Shown here: piece by piece, positions 35,961-48,866 of the stretch
How the letters are laid out: every line of letters begins with the position of its first letter
Position numbering within the stretch: position 1 is the first letter of the stretch
Origin: Physcomitrium patens
Taxonomy: Eukaryota > Streptophyta > Bryopsida > Funariales > Funariaceae
Reading direction: 5' to 3'
Assembly (NCBI RefSeq): GCF_000002425.4
Contig: NC_037266.1
Coordinates: 9,586,500-9,650,499, forward strand
Length of the DNA stretch: 64,000 bases
Program-made: the position numbers and the translations under genes
The notes under the pieces: generated by a model
The model's database searches: none
Seen by the model: the letters and a program-made list of their open reading frames with translations, nothing else
Told to the model about the DNA's origin: nothing

Positions 35961-37578
35961 TTTCCTCATTGCCTGAAACTTTTAACAACTATCATCCATC
36001 TCTTTATCAAAGCACCTCCATGACACAATTCTAAAAGCTCAATTGTCCAATCCATTCTTTCACTCGCACAAAGTTTTGCAATAGTTTCCACGCTCCAATG
36101 CACTGCATTGAGACGTAGACTGAACGATATTCCATGTCGTCCAACTTTTTGTCCGCATTCGGAATTCTAAAACAAATGGCGCAGAATGTTTTCGGCGTGC
36201 AGATCGGCTTGCAGACGATGTAAACAATTCGTGAGCAAGCAGATGGAAGTTTCGAAGTCGATCGAAACACGGGATGCAAAGTCATCAGAAGTTCCTCTAA
36301 GCATTTCATGTGGCGAGGCGGTTTTTGCGTTGGTTAGATTCGGCTTTGACCTCCATTCTTGCGGGGTTCATTCCGGTCCCACTACATTACTACACCGAAA
36401 TGACAACATTAATCGCCGACAGATGTTCGAAGATACTTTACAAACACCTCCCTGCAAAGCTGGATTGCCAGCACGTCTGAGTTTTTGTGGGTCTCTTCTT
36501 CGTCCGCCTTTTCAGCCCTTTCATGGTCCCACCGGATGCTCTCCATGATTCTTGCAGATTGCACATGGACAGGTTACACGCTCTGAGAGAATCATGAGTT
36601 TGATGTGGTTAGACTGGTCATTTCGTGCCAGATCCCGCTCGTTTCTATTGAATGCATGAATTACAGTGGTCTTATGTTGGTAGCCTCTTGGTGACGCTGT
36701 CGGAGGAGGCTCCACTGAATTGGGGCGCGCCGTTCACAGAGATTTCAATTTGTGGGGGGACTCCTGTGTTCATTAATTCAATAATAGCTGGCTGGTTTTG
36801 TGTACGTTCAAATTCGACGTCAAAATCAGGGTGGTAGATGTTTAAGCTATGCGGGGTCGGTCCCACTCGTGATTGGACTACGGAAGTAATGCGACTCGGG
36901 TCATAGCCTGCAGTGTCACTTGGAATGAGTCTTCTTTTCTGGAGATGGGTGTCTGCTTGAGTGTCTGCTTGTCAGCAATTTCAGGAATTCGTACTCGAGA
37001 TAGTAATGCTTTCGGAGACTTGCAAAACGGCGACGAGTTTGGGATTTGGTGTTTCTCTTTTTGCCGTCCACAACGTCAGCTCGTCGTTACTGATGACATC
37101 AATTTGTAGCTGGTGTCTTCGATTGGACGAGATTGTAGAACAACGGCTGTTTATTTTATCAGTTTTAAGCGATTGCGGTCGATTAGGTTACGTCCCGTTG
37201 CTCTTGTAAGTTGGCAGTCTGTACCCAACACTTTGAGTACCTCTTTCAGTGCCAGAGGACCTGGTTGCTTTCGGAGCAAGGGTAATTGGCTTGTCTTGCC
37301 CATCCTCTTCGTCTCGATCCAAATTCTTGGGAGCAAGGTGTCAGATGTCAACGCTGAAAAAACTGATGGTTCGCGACGTTCTCAAATTCCTCACCTCAGT
37401 TCCTCAATTTTCACCACGAGCAGAATTGCCCGCTGCTTGAACAGAGTGTACGAAATTTAGGTTGATCGATGCTCGTGTGAATGGTTTAAGAATCTTTGGT
37501 GGCTCGTGGCTCTAACTAGTTCTCTCCTCTGTTCAGCTAGTTTCGAAGAAAAGCCTCTCATGCTTTATCCCGAATCGC
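35961..37578. promoter_or_regulatory. Upstream region of the HMA-protein gene, no clear gene
   Basis: Composition is balanced and many short ORFs overlap on both strands, none with a recognisable motif. A short tandem copy of GTGTCTGCTTGA/G lies near 36947-36973. The region probably holds the promoter and leader of the gene that starts at 37579, but I cannot point to a TATA box or a transcript start. Confidence 0.35.
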
Positions 37579-39205
37579 ATGGCTGATACGACCCATTTCT
37601 CATCTGGTGATCCAGAAGAGCTTGACGATGAGCACAAACCTAATGGCGTCGAAACTGTGCACAACGTAGCCAAAGAGGAAAAAGTGTTGGAATCAAAGCA
37701 TGAGGTTAGTGTCAATGCATCCCAGCCACCAGAGAGTTTGGGGAGACAGATGGTCAGCTGTGCTCCAAACCCCTCAAAGTGCAACGAACCGTCGAAACCT
37801 GTCGAAGAGGAAGAAATCTTGGAGATTAAAACGCCCGGGTTTGTGCGTTTGTTTGGACGCGACACCTGTGAGTACAGCAACCATGGGAGCAGACATGAAG
37901 CTCACAATACTTCCTCCGATGGCAGTGAAGATGATTCTTCTCCATCCTCAGCACATCAGCCACCTCATTTGCCCCCGGTCAGTCACCTTGAAAATCTCTT
38001 GTTTCTCTTTCACAACACTCGCGCGCCTGTCTTGTTCCTCTTAACACGAAACTAGTCATCCACTACACCGATTCACGTTCTATTATTTTTACGAGTGATA
38101 TAGAGTGAAAACATCCGGTTGTGATGGACAGTGTTGAGTAGTAATTGCGAGAAGCAACGTTCTGAACATTGCAATGGATGTAAAAGATCACTCAGTACAT
38201 TTTTACAGGTCTTGGTGGATCTAGCATTGTGGCTTGATGCACGAATGCACTTCTAATCAACAAAACCTTGTCATCAAATCGCAGACTGTACACCTCAGGG
38301 TGCCCATGAAAGATGAGCATGATGTCCATGAAGTCGTAGCTGCACTCAAGATTAAAGGTGAGCTTCTCCTTCAGATTTTTTTAATGAAAAATGCCAATGA
38401 AATTCACTTGTCAAAATTTTCAATCAATTTTGTTCGACTTCATTTCGTCAAATCATGTAACACAAGACAGATGGTAAACGGAAAAATAAGATCAATTGCG
38501 CGGGATTCTCATTGAATAGTCTGGTGGGTTGTGCTTGTTGCAGGGGTAAGCGACATCGCGTGTGACCTTGCCAATCAGATTGTGAAGGTAACTGGGACCG
38601 CCGACCCAGACCGTCTCCTGAAGAAGGTGAAGAAAGTAAAGCCCAAATCGAAGATCATTTCTTACAGCAACCCTCTTGAGATTCCTCCCACTCCTGAGAG
38701 CTTTAGTTCTTCACCTCCACCTTCGTACGCGTACCACCGGCCTACTATTTTCGAAGCACATATCAAACCTCCTCCCCGTTCTCACGTCTTCACCAGGGAC
38801 TCTTACGGCCCTTACGGTCCACCTCTTCATTCTCAATTTCGACCCAATTCACGCCCTCCTGCTGATCCGATGTACTACGAAGACGAGTCTTCCTACCCGC
38901 CGAATGTGAGGCCTCACCCTCCTCCACCACCACCTCCGCCCGTCTTCTATGGCGATGATTCCTTCTACCCTGATTATGTGCCTTCCAATCTCTCCAGTTC
39001 ACCCCATTCACGACGCTCCACCAGTCCTCCACGCCGCAGATCCTACTTCCACGAGCGGAACTCTCCCAACTTTGGACCTCCTCCCATGAATCACCCGGGC
39101 GGTCCTGCATATCGCCATGGCAGCAATCCGTGGAGCCACGGAGTCTCGTACTGGATGGACAACCGGCCGCCGATACCTGTGCGGATGCAACGCATGTATT
39201 ATTGA
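37579..39205 (+). CDS. Proline-rich HMA-domain protein lacking the metal-binding cysteines
   Basis: Three exons are inferred: 37579-37977, 38285-38357 and 38544-39205 (donors CCG|GTCAGT and AAG|GTGAGC, acceptors CGCAG|ACT and TGCAG|GGG). They give 1,134 nt and 377 residues with phases that fit. Residues 1-133 are acidic and probably disordered. Residues 134-200 form a heavy-metal-associated (HMA) ferredoxin-like fold: TVHLRVPMKDEHDVHEVVAA, then GVSDIACDLANQIVKVTG and DPDRLLKKVKKVKPKSKI. The usual MxCxxC copper/zinc motif is replaced by MKDEHD, so metal binding by that site is unlikely. The tail is rich in P, S, Y and H (PPPPPPPVFYGDD) and ends QRMYY, without the CaaX box of isoprenylated relatives. 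Function is unknown; HMA proteins without cysteines may act in protein binding. Confidence 0.82.
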
Positions 39206-39780
39206 GCCTGCATCGAAGTGAATTTGCTGGCGTTGAAACCACTTCCGGAAAGATGAATAGATCTGTTGCGCATCCGTTTCACCACCGAATAGATCGGTCA
39301 GCTTGCAGGGAAGCGGGGGAGATTTTCTGCGGCTGTCGTCGGCAATCATCGATTATCTGTTCGTATTTTCGATCTTGAACTGTCTGCAACATGGTATCCT
39401 TCGCAAAATTCTGGAATTTGCTGTACCTTTTCTCGCGAATCTCTTCATCAAAATGCCGTGCATGATGATTCTGTAGTCGGTGGCAAGAACTGCTCGTCGA
39501 AGCTTGCGGGCATCTCGTCGTATCCTTTATCTCAGGTTTTTTGCGTTACGGATGAAGGCCATTTGAGTGTAGAATGGCTTCGAGCGGAGAAAACATATAG
39601 AAAACCGATTAATTGACAAGTTCATTGGCGAGGACTTTTACTTGACGTGCAAATTATGAAAGATATTGTTTTATTTATTTGTTATTTATACACATAAATA
39701 TCTTAGCTGATCAGAATAAGTAATCTTCACTTCGATCGAATGAATGCTTAATCCACGCATTCACAAATATGAACATGAAG
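39206..39780. other. 3' flank of the HMA-protein gene
   Basis: Moderate GC content falls to AT-rich toward 39,700. I see no gene in it. Confidence 0.4.
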
Positions 39781-39784
39781 GCCG

Positions 39785-42150
39785 CTAGATAGAGATGCCA
39801 TCTGGGACTCCCTTGTTTGTGAGTCCGAAACCAGACTTCGACAACAGGAGCTCGCAAGGAACGTGACAGGGGCCATGCCGGTTTTTTTTCTTGGGGTCAC
39901 AGTTCCTTTCCATAATGAGGAGGTTTATCACGTCGACTCTGACACGATTGCTTGAGCGCCGCCCGAACTCGTTCATCGTCGGTCGAGTCCTCACCGCGCT
40001 CTCACAAGTACTCCTCGTTGGAAGCATGCGTGGAGAGAATCTATATGGTGGTCATGTTCAGTTTGTTCATGACGGCATCAGCGAAGCATGGACAGGAGAT
40101 ATTTCTGGGTCCTTTTGCATGGTCTCCCACTCCCAGCTGAATACTCCAGGATGAGCTTGTGAGTCATACAGGGATACTTGAGCATGAAGCCTGTGTACAG
40201 ATACTCGCCAAAGTTTACTACAGCGTGATGGCATGAGGCAACCCAGACTAGTCGTGATGATCAGCACCAGGTTGTCCTTCGAGCCGTCTGACATTCAACG
40301 TTTTTCACTTCGGCGTGGCCCTTGGTTCGCAGATTAGTCGACCAGTTTTGAAGGTCGTCGTCTGCTTGAAACTCCTTGTTTCCGGTGTAGAAGAGGTTAA
40401 TGTGGGCCTTCACCTGTGCTCCGATTGGTATCCAGAGCTCAAGTCTATCCTTGGCATGTGGGTGCAAACCGATCATCCGCTTCAACCCGTGCGGAGCGCG
40501 TGAGTCAATCACCGCCCTACCCCTGCTCACTTACAATTGCCATTGCAGTATTTAAAAACATGTCCACGACCGAATTGCAGTATACTTGAAACACAAGATT
40601 TTAGGTAGGCGAAGCCAGAAGAAACGCGTACCTCTAGAATAAGTCATTGGAAGAGCGTGGTCGACAAAACGCAAGGCTCAAGGCCTGGATATAGCACCAT
40701 TGCTACAAACAGTGACCACTTCTAAGCAGGATTTGCTTGTGCATAACCAATTGATCTTAGTTACACATATGTCACCGAATAACATGTGCAGTGATTCGAA
40801 GCCTCAAATCTCACCTCCCGGATGGTGAGGCTTCAAGTTGAAGCTCAACAGTTTCGATAGTAACGGATGTAGGCCTTTTGAGTGAAAAATTCTTGAGAAT
40901 CTCGATGATTAAGGGGTTCGTGCTGGCCAACACCTGATGATCGATCTCAATGTTCTCAGTCGACGCATCCTTACAGCTTTTACCACAAAGAATCACTAAA
41001 GATATCAGACGCAATTCCATGAAACGTTTGAGAGAAAAGAGAGACCGCTCACAGTTGTCATTCTATTCCAACGAGCTTCTGGACTGCCTAATGTTGTATC
41101 AGCGATGGTTTAGATACCAGCGATGACTCTTGGCACGAGGTAATTGATCACATCCTTGTTATCACTAGAGGCGAATGCACTGGAGCGCTGGAGCAGCTGA
41201 TGCTGGTTGCTAATGAGCTCATCCATCGACGACGCTTCCCCAAGTGGTACATCGTGGTCATAGACTCCGTCTCATTCTTACCTCTCCCCTTTCCAGTTCC
41301 CTGCAACTCCTTCAACTCGTTCTACCTTCAATTCTTCAAACCGGCGGGAATGTTTGTGGGAGTATGCACCTACAATTAACACAACGAAGGACATGATGGT
41401 GTTAAAACCCTGAGTTATTTACATTCATTAACTTGGTGAATAAGCTTCCCTCTATGATGAGATCGATAATGGTTAGTTCACGTGGTTTGCAAAGAAATTC
41501 TAACCTTCTACATAGCCTTCTTGGATTGATAGGTCCATGAATTGCACAAGAAACTGATGAAAGTCTTGTCAGGCATTGTAATCTGCGCTTTTGTTATCTG
41601 CGCTATTGTTATCTTAAACTTCTTGGTAACCGAAAGCCCTGGAGCATAAGTTTTTTATTCCCGTTGTGTAGGAGGATGGGCCCCGGGGTGCCAAAGTTCT
41701 CCGATTCGGAAACGTGCAGGTTAAATTCAAACGACGTTGGTCTCAAAAATCTCCATGGTTGTAATCAATGCTCAGAGGTCGCCTTCTTAATTTTCCAGAG
41801 CCAGTTTCTGCGAGATTCGACAACAAATTCTCAGAGAGTTGTTGAACAGGAAAGGGAATCACAAGGTCCTGCAAATTTCCTTTAACACACCACAGAAAGA
41901 AACGAATCGATGTAATTACAACCAACTTGAATCTAATTCCAAGAGATAGGTTCCATCACTTGGATCCTCAACACTGGTGACAAGTCGTTTGGTGACCCGA
42001 TGGTTGATGAACTCATTTCCCAATTCGAGGTGATCAGACACGAAGTTTCTCACATCAATGTCGGCAAATTTCAACCTCACAAGTGTAGCTGAAGCTTGGA
42101 GGCGCAAAGAATTGGGGTCTTTTGTCACATGTTTGCATCCAAACAAACTG
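39785..42150 (-). pseudogene. Possible decayed or multi-exon host gene, unrecognised
   Basis: Several minus-strand open stretches look more protein-like than their surroundings: 41916-42146 (LRLQASATLVRLKFADIDVR, NEFINHRVTKRLVTSVEDP), 40811-41020 (STNPLIIEILKNFSLKRPT), 40261-40530 (DRLELWIPIGAQVKAHINLF), 40067-40294 and 39785-40027. They lie in a GC-balanced island with stops and frame changes between them. They could be exons of one gene or fragments of a pseudogene. I recognise no domain and cannot place splice sites with confidence, so no product is named. Confidence 0.25.
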
Positions 42151-42960
42151 CCCTAACCACTGATAGAGATTCTTACCGGCCACGACAGCGAGGGATGGTT
42201 TGTCAACACCGTGTTCTCAGCTGAGGAAGATTTCACTTTCACTGGTATCGTCTCCGTCACAAGCTCTGGGAGTGGGTTCGGTTTTGGCTTCTGCAACGGG
42301 ATCCCTCCACCTGAGAGGAGCACACAAAGCTCTCTGAAATCATTGACGAAGGAATCAGGTTTCGCAGCAGCATCGATGTCTAGGAATGCCGCCTCTCATC
42401 TCCCGCTGACCAGAGTCCCCCTCCAAACGTTCCTCTGAGACCCAAAAGTCATTATGTGTAGAATTACCAATCGACTACCGATAAGTGACCCTCCACCGAG
42501 AATTTTCTAAAATGTTGCACACTTGAAACATGATCTATTGTTCCATACAATGGAAAAATCATACTACTGTAGGTGCAGTTTTTGCCCCTTGCTGTAATCC
42601 ACTGCATAACAACGAGACACCGATTATTGCAACAGTTCTAACCTAGACCGTTTCTACAATAGACCGCGCCAATGAACAAAGCCTGCAGCAACTCCGAACT
42701 TACGAACATGCACTTAGAGAGCACTACTGGCAACCACAGCAAGATGAGGCTCAGTACCACACCGGAAAACACCAAAATCAGACATCTTCTAGAATCTAAA
42801 ACAACGCAAGGTGAAACCGTAGTCTCGCGGCATTCATGACGATTAACCGAATGGCCTACACACATTTCTCAGAGCTTGTGTGCGACGCAGCCGCCGAAAG
42901 ACCCCGCCGCACAAGGGGCTCCTTCGATGGGGCACAAGACTGATGCCCCCAGAGTGGATG
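42151..42960. other. GC-balanced flank, no supported gene
   Basis: Short ORFs such as 42211-42438 plus and 42638-42865 minus show no motif. The island ends sharply at about 42,960, where AT-rich DNA begins. Confidence 0.35.
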
Positions 42961-44771
42961 ATTGAGCATTTCTCATCCATGGATGGATGAGCCTCTTGGT
43001 GAAAAGATGTCTATTTTATTTTACCATCCATCTTTGCTTTCTTGTCATGTGGTCCTTAAGCACTGATATAAACCACACAATATTATTTATAAATAAACTA
43101 AAAGTAATAAAACTATGTTCTATTGAAGGTCTTTTTAAAATAAATTGGTATGAATTCCTTATTTGAAGTTATAGAATCATATTAGGGACATAAACTTTCA
43201 ATGGTTTTCTTCATTTTGAAATAATAGTATGATGCTTTGATGGTTGCATAGGAAGGATTTTATCAATGATTAGTGCTATCAGTAAAGAATATTAATAAAG
43301 GGATCTTTGTACTTAAAAGTCCATTTTGAAAAGGCCATGGTAAAAATACTTTACAAAGATCTACTTCTTAGTACAATAAACTTTTTTTAAAAAATCTCAA
43401 CCCTTGAGATATTATAAAAAGAAAAAGATGATAAGAAGTGGAAAATTTTCTTTTTATTATTTTTATTTTATTTTTTAATTTTAACAAATCTATTTTTTAA
43501 AATTTATATCTTAATTCCAATAAATTTGACAAACTTGAAAGGATCAATTTAATATAAAAAAAACTTGTAGGTATTTGTTTGCAAATTTTCACACAAATTC
43601 TCAATTTTTTGTAAAAACTACCTCTAAAAGTAGATGTGTTTTCACATCCTTAGAATAATAATGTTCATGCCATGTAAAAAAAATATTCTATCTAAACTTT
43701 TTTCTCTGAAGGCCATCATATCAATTTTTTCAGGTATAATTATAAGCTTAGTGAGGTATTATAATTTCAACCTCTCAAAGATATTTAAAGTTGAAGCCTT
43801 TACCCTTATTTCTTAAGTATAAAAGTCGTCTAGACCAATGAATATATTTGGTGTGATTACTAGAATTGCAATTTAATTTATGTTCCTTAGAGTGTTAGTC
43901 TTTGATGGTTAGATATTATAGTATAGGAAAAAATAAGTAAATAAATAAAACTAATAACAATATATTAGCATAAAAATATTTGTATTTATTTATTTAAAAA
44001 AATATTTAGATTTTTATTTATTGTTAATAAATTAAAGTAAAAATTAATTTATGATGTGTAAATTTTAATTATACAAAAATCAGATCCTATAGTTATTAAT
44101 TAAAATAAAAAATATTCTTTACATTATATATTCTAAAGTAAAAAAAATTAAGAGATTATTTTCATACTTTATGTATATAAATTGGTCAAAGATTGTAATA
44201 ACAAAGGATTATATAATCTAAAAGAAACTACTTAGAAGATGCATTTGAACAAAAGAATTTGAAAAACTTCTATAATACCTAAGTTATTTGATTTATATAA
44301 TAATAGACATAAATATAAAAATAAAAATGAGACAATTTATATAGGAAAGCAAGTAAAAATTTAAATTATTTTGCTAATAGTTTATAATATTCTATTTAAT
44401 ATCTTATATTTTTTATTCTAATATTATTTAAAACATATTCTACATGACAATAGTTATAAAATTTGATATTTTTTTCTAATAAAAGTTAATTTTATGTACA
44501 TAAAGGCTTTTAGTCCTAAATATTTAATGACCATTAAGATTTCTAAAAAGTATTGTTTTAGATTTAGTATTGAAATTCTCCTCAAATTTTTATAATTAAT
44601 AATTTGATTTATTAGGCATTGACATCAATCCTTCTATGATACATCATCTATAAAACAAATGGTCAAATCAAACATGTTGAACAAATTTTAAAGTAATATC
44701 TATATTTTGGTATAATTTTAAGAAAATAAGTTGATTAATATTTTTGCCATTGACAAAGTTTGCTTGTAACA

Positions 44772-44776
<5 letters not shown>

Positions 44777-44811
<35 letters not shown>
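44777..44811. repeat. (AT)n microsatellite
   Basis: An uninterrupted alternating AT run in the AT-rich desert. Similar runs occur at 29111-29147, 35043-35072, 52611-52637 and 60101-60149. Confidence 0.9.
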
Positions 44812-44814
<3 letters not shown>

Positions 44815-45849
44815 CACTACCTCCTATTAAATCTTTTTAAAAATCAACTATGATAAATATCTTAATATAAATGTCTTTATTAAATTAAATTATATCGTAT
44901 AAAATGACCATTAAACAAATCAAAATTAATAAAAACTTCTTAAAAAATATCATCAAATCTTTAGACTAATAACTATAATATAAAGTAAATTATGCTTTTG
45001 TTAAAAAGATATACAAATAAATCAATTATTAGTGAAGTTGTACCACTAAACATTTGAACAATTTACATTTATCTATTATTTATATCCAATTAATTTTTGC
45101 CACAAGCTTCCACATGGTATGTTAATCTAACTAATATTTTATGTTTATATTTTTATAATTTTATTATAAATTACCTCTTTTAAAGATAAATATACTACCA
45201 ATAGCTTTAAATAACACTATTAAATATAAAATTGATAAAAGTATGTATAAAAAAAATCAAAATATTTTATTTTTTAATAAAAATTAAGTTAATATAAATA
45301 TTTTCTATTGAATTTTAATACTTGATTGAATTTGAAGAATTATACTAGTAGAAATTCTAATCTATTACAAATCTAGCACAAAGTATTAAAATTTTAAAAA
45401 AAAACACAAAATATAAATTATAAATTAAAGTAAGTTCTAATAATAAAAAAATTTATGAACTACTCAAAAATGAAAAACATAGCCTAGCTTGAGATAAAAG
45501 CATAAGAAAACAAAGACAAAGAAAAAATAATAACAAATAATAGTAGGAAGATTTATATCAATAAAATGTTGGTTTTGTCTAAAATCTTGAATAGATAATA
45601 TTTTTCTACAAAAACATCATTTACAAAATTAAAATAAAAGAATTTACAATAAACTACAAAGATGTTATAATAAATAATAATATGATTTTATTTTATTTTA
45701 ATTTATATAACTAAAATAAAAAAGTAATAATGAATAACTTTTTATTTAGTCAATTATTTATAATTTTATTTGATGATGATTTTTTAATTTTAAAATAGAT
45801 AATAATCAATTTTTCATTTAATATTTCAATTTATTTATAATTGTATGTC

Positions 45850-45934
45850 GGAAATAGGTCAGGTTGGTCACAATGATGTTAAGTTGTGATTGGAAATAAG
45901 TCAAGGGCTGGTTAAATTGATGTTAAACTGCGAG
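45850..45934. repeat. Imperfect tandem duplication of about 42 bp
   Basis: Two adjacent units share GGAAATAAGTCA/GGAAATAGGTCA and TGATGTTAA segments. The rest of the unit is diverged. Confidence 0.5.
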
Positions 45935-47187
45935 TAATAAATAAAACTTATTGTAATTGAAATGGGAATGCATGAACTATTTATACAGGTGGCAATTATT
46001 GATTGGTTGGGATCAAATAATATACCATAATTAAATGTCACACTTCTCAATTTTATAAAGTTGGATTCTTTGTTTTGTAACCTACTACATGTCGAAATCA
46101 GGTTGGCATATATGTCAAAAATGGATCAAAGAGAACCTTCACCTAAAACATTCATATAAATTTCGTTTTTGGACCTAATTGTGTGAAAACACTTGGAATC
46201 CTCATCATTTCTTTTTTCCTACATATGGATATTGTTTATTTTTATTTTTTTGCAATTACTGCAAATATATCATAAAATGCTTAAGTTATCAAAAATGGAT
46301 TGTCTACCTCATGGACTTTCACACCCTCTTGAGTTTTTTGTTCATGATTTTTGCATCTGCTTAAGTTTCATGTTGTATTGGCTTGTGTGCCTATGCCAAA
46401 TTCTGTTATTGCCTACTATCCAATAAAGTATAGTCTATGTCTGGCCCACTTATCTACTTTTGATTATTACCCTAATAATACCAAAATAATTTGAAGTAAA
46501 AATAATTACACAATTTTATGTGTCACATTTATTTTGATCATAAATAAACAAATCAATGTTTTATTTTAAAACTTTATATTGTTTGAGTCAAAACTTGTTG
46601 TAACTAACACTGATAAATAATTTAAAAATAAATAAAGAAACCCTTCTAATTACCAATAGATTAAGTCATAAGGTGCATTATTGTTCTTCAACCTTAACAA
46701 AAAAAAATTGAAACAAATTGCTCTAGTAAGACCTCGGTAATTTATCCTTATTTTTCTTTTATCCAAAAAGGTCATGCATATAATAATGTGTGCTGAGAAA
46801 TATCAATAGCTGATCTTTAAGTGTTTGTTAGTTTTACTGAATTTGAGATGCAAAAGCATGAAATTCACAAGCTAATAGATCAAGTTAACAAAGCAGCTTT
46901 TTAATAAATCTTGATACTTTATAAAAATTATATAATCAGTACAACATAAGATTCACATTACCATAGATGTAGCACAAAATAAATAGGAACTCAAACAAGC
47001 TCACAACATAATCCAGATACAACATCCAAATAACCAAATCCAATACTAAAATCTTATCCTGTCGAAACAATGCGGTATAGAACCTATAAACTGAAACTTA
47101 TCGACAAAGCTCGTTAATTACAAACAGAAACGATCTGGAAAATCAAATCAAAGAATTTAAATCAAGGTTCACCGACAGACTGGTCAA

Positions 47188-47391
47188 CTACAATTCAAAG
47201 TCTGAATCAACTACATCCTCGAACTCAAGAAAACTTCGACCCGTCGGCCGACAAATGGCTGCAGTGTCGTGGACCGCTGATGACCCATAAATCAGATGCT
47301 CAGACTGGTCGTAGAAGCTGCTGCAAGTCTGCTGTGTGACCCATGCAATATAATACAACTCCATCGAGGGACCGACAAAGGTAGCACACAA
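47188..47391 (-). other. Short ORF downstream of the receptor-like gene
   Basis: A 67-codon ORF (ending SFLEFEDVVDSDFEL) lies 200 bp past the stop of the receptor-like gene on the same strand. It has normal amino-acid composition but no recognised motif. It may simply be part of that gene's 3' untranslated region. Confidence 0.2.
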
Positions 47392-47585
47392 GATGAGGAA
47401 CTGGATTCAGTGCTCTGAAATCATCTCCTTTTTACTGTTTTCCTATTCACTCCGGAACTGGTTTTTCGTTTAAAATAATTCGACACGTCGGTAACAATGA
47501 GCAGACTCTGTGCATTCTGATCTGCCAAAGAATGTCCCAATCTACATGGGAATAGAAACGACAATGCTAAAGATCATCGTGAGTA

Positions 47586-48866
47586 CTACATCTCTGAGGA
47601 GACGGTATCTTGAAGCTCAAGCTGAGCCCACAAAGCAGCGGTTGACTTCGCCGCCACAAGCGCTGGGGTGAGCCTGAGGAGTTCACCGAGCTTGTCACAG
47701 ATTTGCAGCATGGATGGACGTTGCGTCTCGGTGGATAGACACTGTGCGACAATCTTGCAAAGCCCAACTAGCTCGTCGTGGTTGTAGTATTTCAGTGTCG
47801 GGTCGACCATGTACCACATCATCTCGGGGTCGCTTAGATACTCGCCTGCCCACTCGACAAGAGAAGCAGCGCCCTCTCTCTGAGGTGCCCGGCCCGTGAT
47901 AACCTCAAGCAAGAATACGCCGAAGCTGTGGATGTCGAAGTCGAAGCCAGGACTCTGTAAGTCGGGGCTTTCTGCGTTCACATGCTTAATTGACTTAAGT
48001 GTAAACGAACTGGTTTTCTGTGAACTGTTGCTGCTTATCGGCACACTCATCAGCCCGAAATTCGAAAGCTTCGCTGCATGATCGTCGGTCAAAAACACGG
48101 AGTCCGCACCAAAATTCAAGTGAGTCGCAGGCGGCACAAGCTCATGGTGCATGTATTTGAGTCCATACGCAGCGCCAAGCACGATACGCATCCGCGCGGC
48201 CCAGTTCAAATGTTCGTTGTCCTTGTTGTGTAGGTGGTCGTAAAGAATTCCATTGCTGGCGTACTCGAAAACGAAAATCCGCGTCCAGGGGTCCTCATGT
48301 GTGCAGTAACCGGTTAGGTTGACAAGGTGAGGGTGCTTCATTCTCGCTAAGGCCTTCACTTTGTATCGAAAGGACATCTCGTTCTGAGAGCTCCAATTAG
48401 TGGCCACCGTCTGTATACTGGTCGCGGAAATCTCGGTACCGTTAGAGAGTGTTCCTTTGTATACGACGCACTCCGAAGAAGAACCAATAATGTTGCTGAA
48501 GCCCTCGCACGCGACCTCTAATGCCTCCCTCTCTAGCAACAAGGCCGCGACTTCAGCCTCATTCTGAAACTTGCCACTCATGCCTTGCCTCCACGGACTC
48601 ACGGTTGCCATCCTCCTCTTGTGGCGTAAGTGCAAGACTGCCAGCACCGAGATCGTCAGAGCCAGCAACACTGCACAACCAAATCCCAACAAGTAGACAC
48701 CCGCGCGATTGAAGGCTGACGAATGCGACTCCGTTGCGTCCCCATCCATTGGAGCATCTGCCAAGCTTCTGGTCTCCTCACCTGGTAACGGCCGCCCCAA
48801 TACCAATGCCAAGAGAGAAACACCAGCCAGTAGCTGTAACAACCTGCTCTTTGAGAAGTTCGTCAT
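47586..48866 (-). CDS. LRR-less receptor-like pseudokinase, MRH1/MALE DISCOVERER type
   Basis: This single-exon ORF of 426 residues has in-frame stops (TAG TGA) just before its ATG, which fixes the start if the gene is unspliced. Residues 1-24 form a signal peptide, 25-54 a short ectodomain, 55-80 a membrane span followed by basic HKRR, and about 115-400 a kinase-like domain. The segments IFVFEYASNGILYDHLHNKD, HLNWAARMRIVLGAAYGLKY and VFLTDDHAAKLSNFG match the plant MRH1/MDIS-like family. Catalytic residues are missing: no VAIK lysine, no HRD aspartate (THLNFGADSV in its place), and SNFG where DFG is expected. It is therefore a pseudokinase, as is common in this family. Family members normally carry leucine-rich repeats before the membrane span; none is present here. 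Its role is probably signalling at the plasma membrane by scaffolding (inference). Confidence 0.88.
   Translation of the reverse strand: MTNFSKSRLLQLLAGVSLLALVLGRPLPGEETRSLADAPMDGDATESHSSAFNRAGVYLLGFGCAVLLALTISVLAVLHLRHKRRMATVSPWRQGMSGKFQNEAEVAALLLEREALEVACEGFSNIIGSSSECVVYKGTLSNGTEISATSIQTVATNWSSQNEMSFRYKVKALARMKHPHLVNLTGYCTHEDPWTRIFVFEYASNGILYDHLHNKDNEHLNWAARMRIVLGAAYGLKYMHHELVPPATHLNFGADSVFLTDDHAAKLSNFGLMSVPISSNSSQKTSSFTLKSIKHVNAESPDLQSPGFDFDIHSFGVFLLEVITGRAPQREGAASLVEWAGEYLSDPEMMWYMVDPTLKYYNHDELVGLCKIVAQCLSTETQRPSMLQICDKLGELLRLTPALVAAKSTAALWAQLELQDTVSSEM

Larger units (their letters stand above)
42961..47150. other. AT-rich desert
   Basis: About 4 kb of very AT-rich DNA contains no coding region, retroelement domain or RNA gene that I can recognise. 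It contains an (AT)n run at 44777-44811 and a short imperfect tandem duplication at 45850-45934. Confidence 0.6.

Noticed and set aside
46179-46426. Two overlapping ORFs in the AT-rich desert
   Set aside because: They are rich in F, L, I, C and Y as expected from AT-rich DNA, with no conserved pattern.
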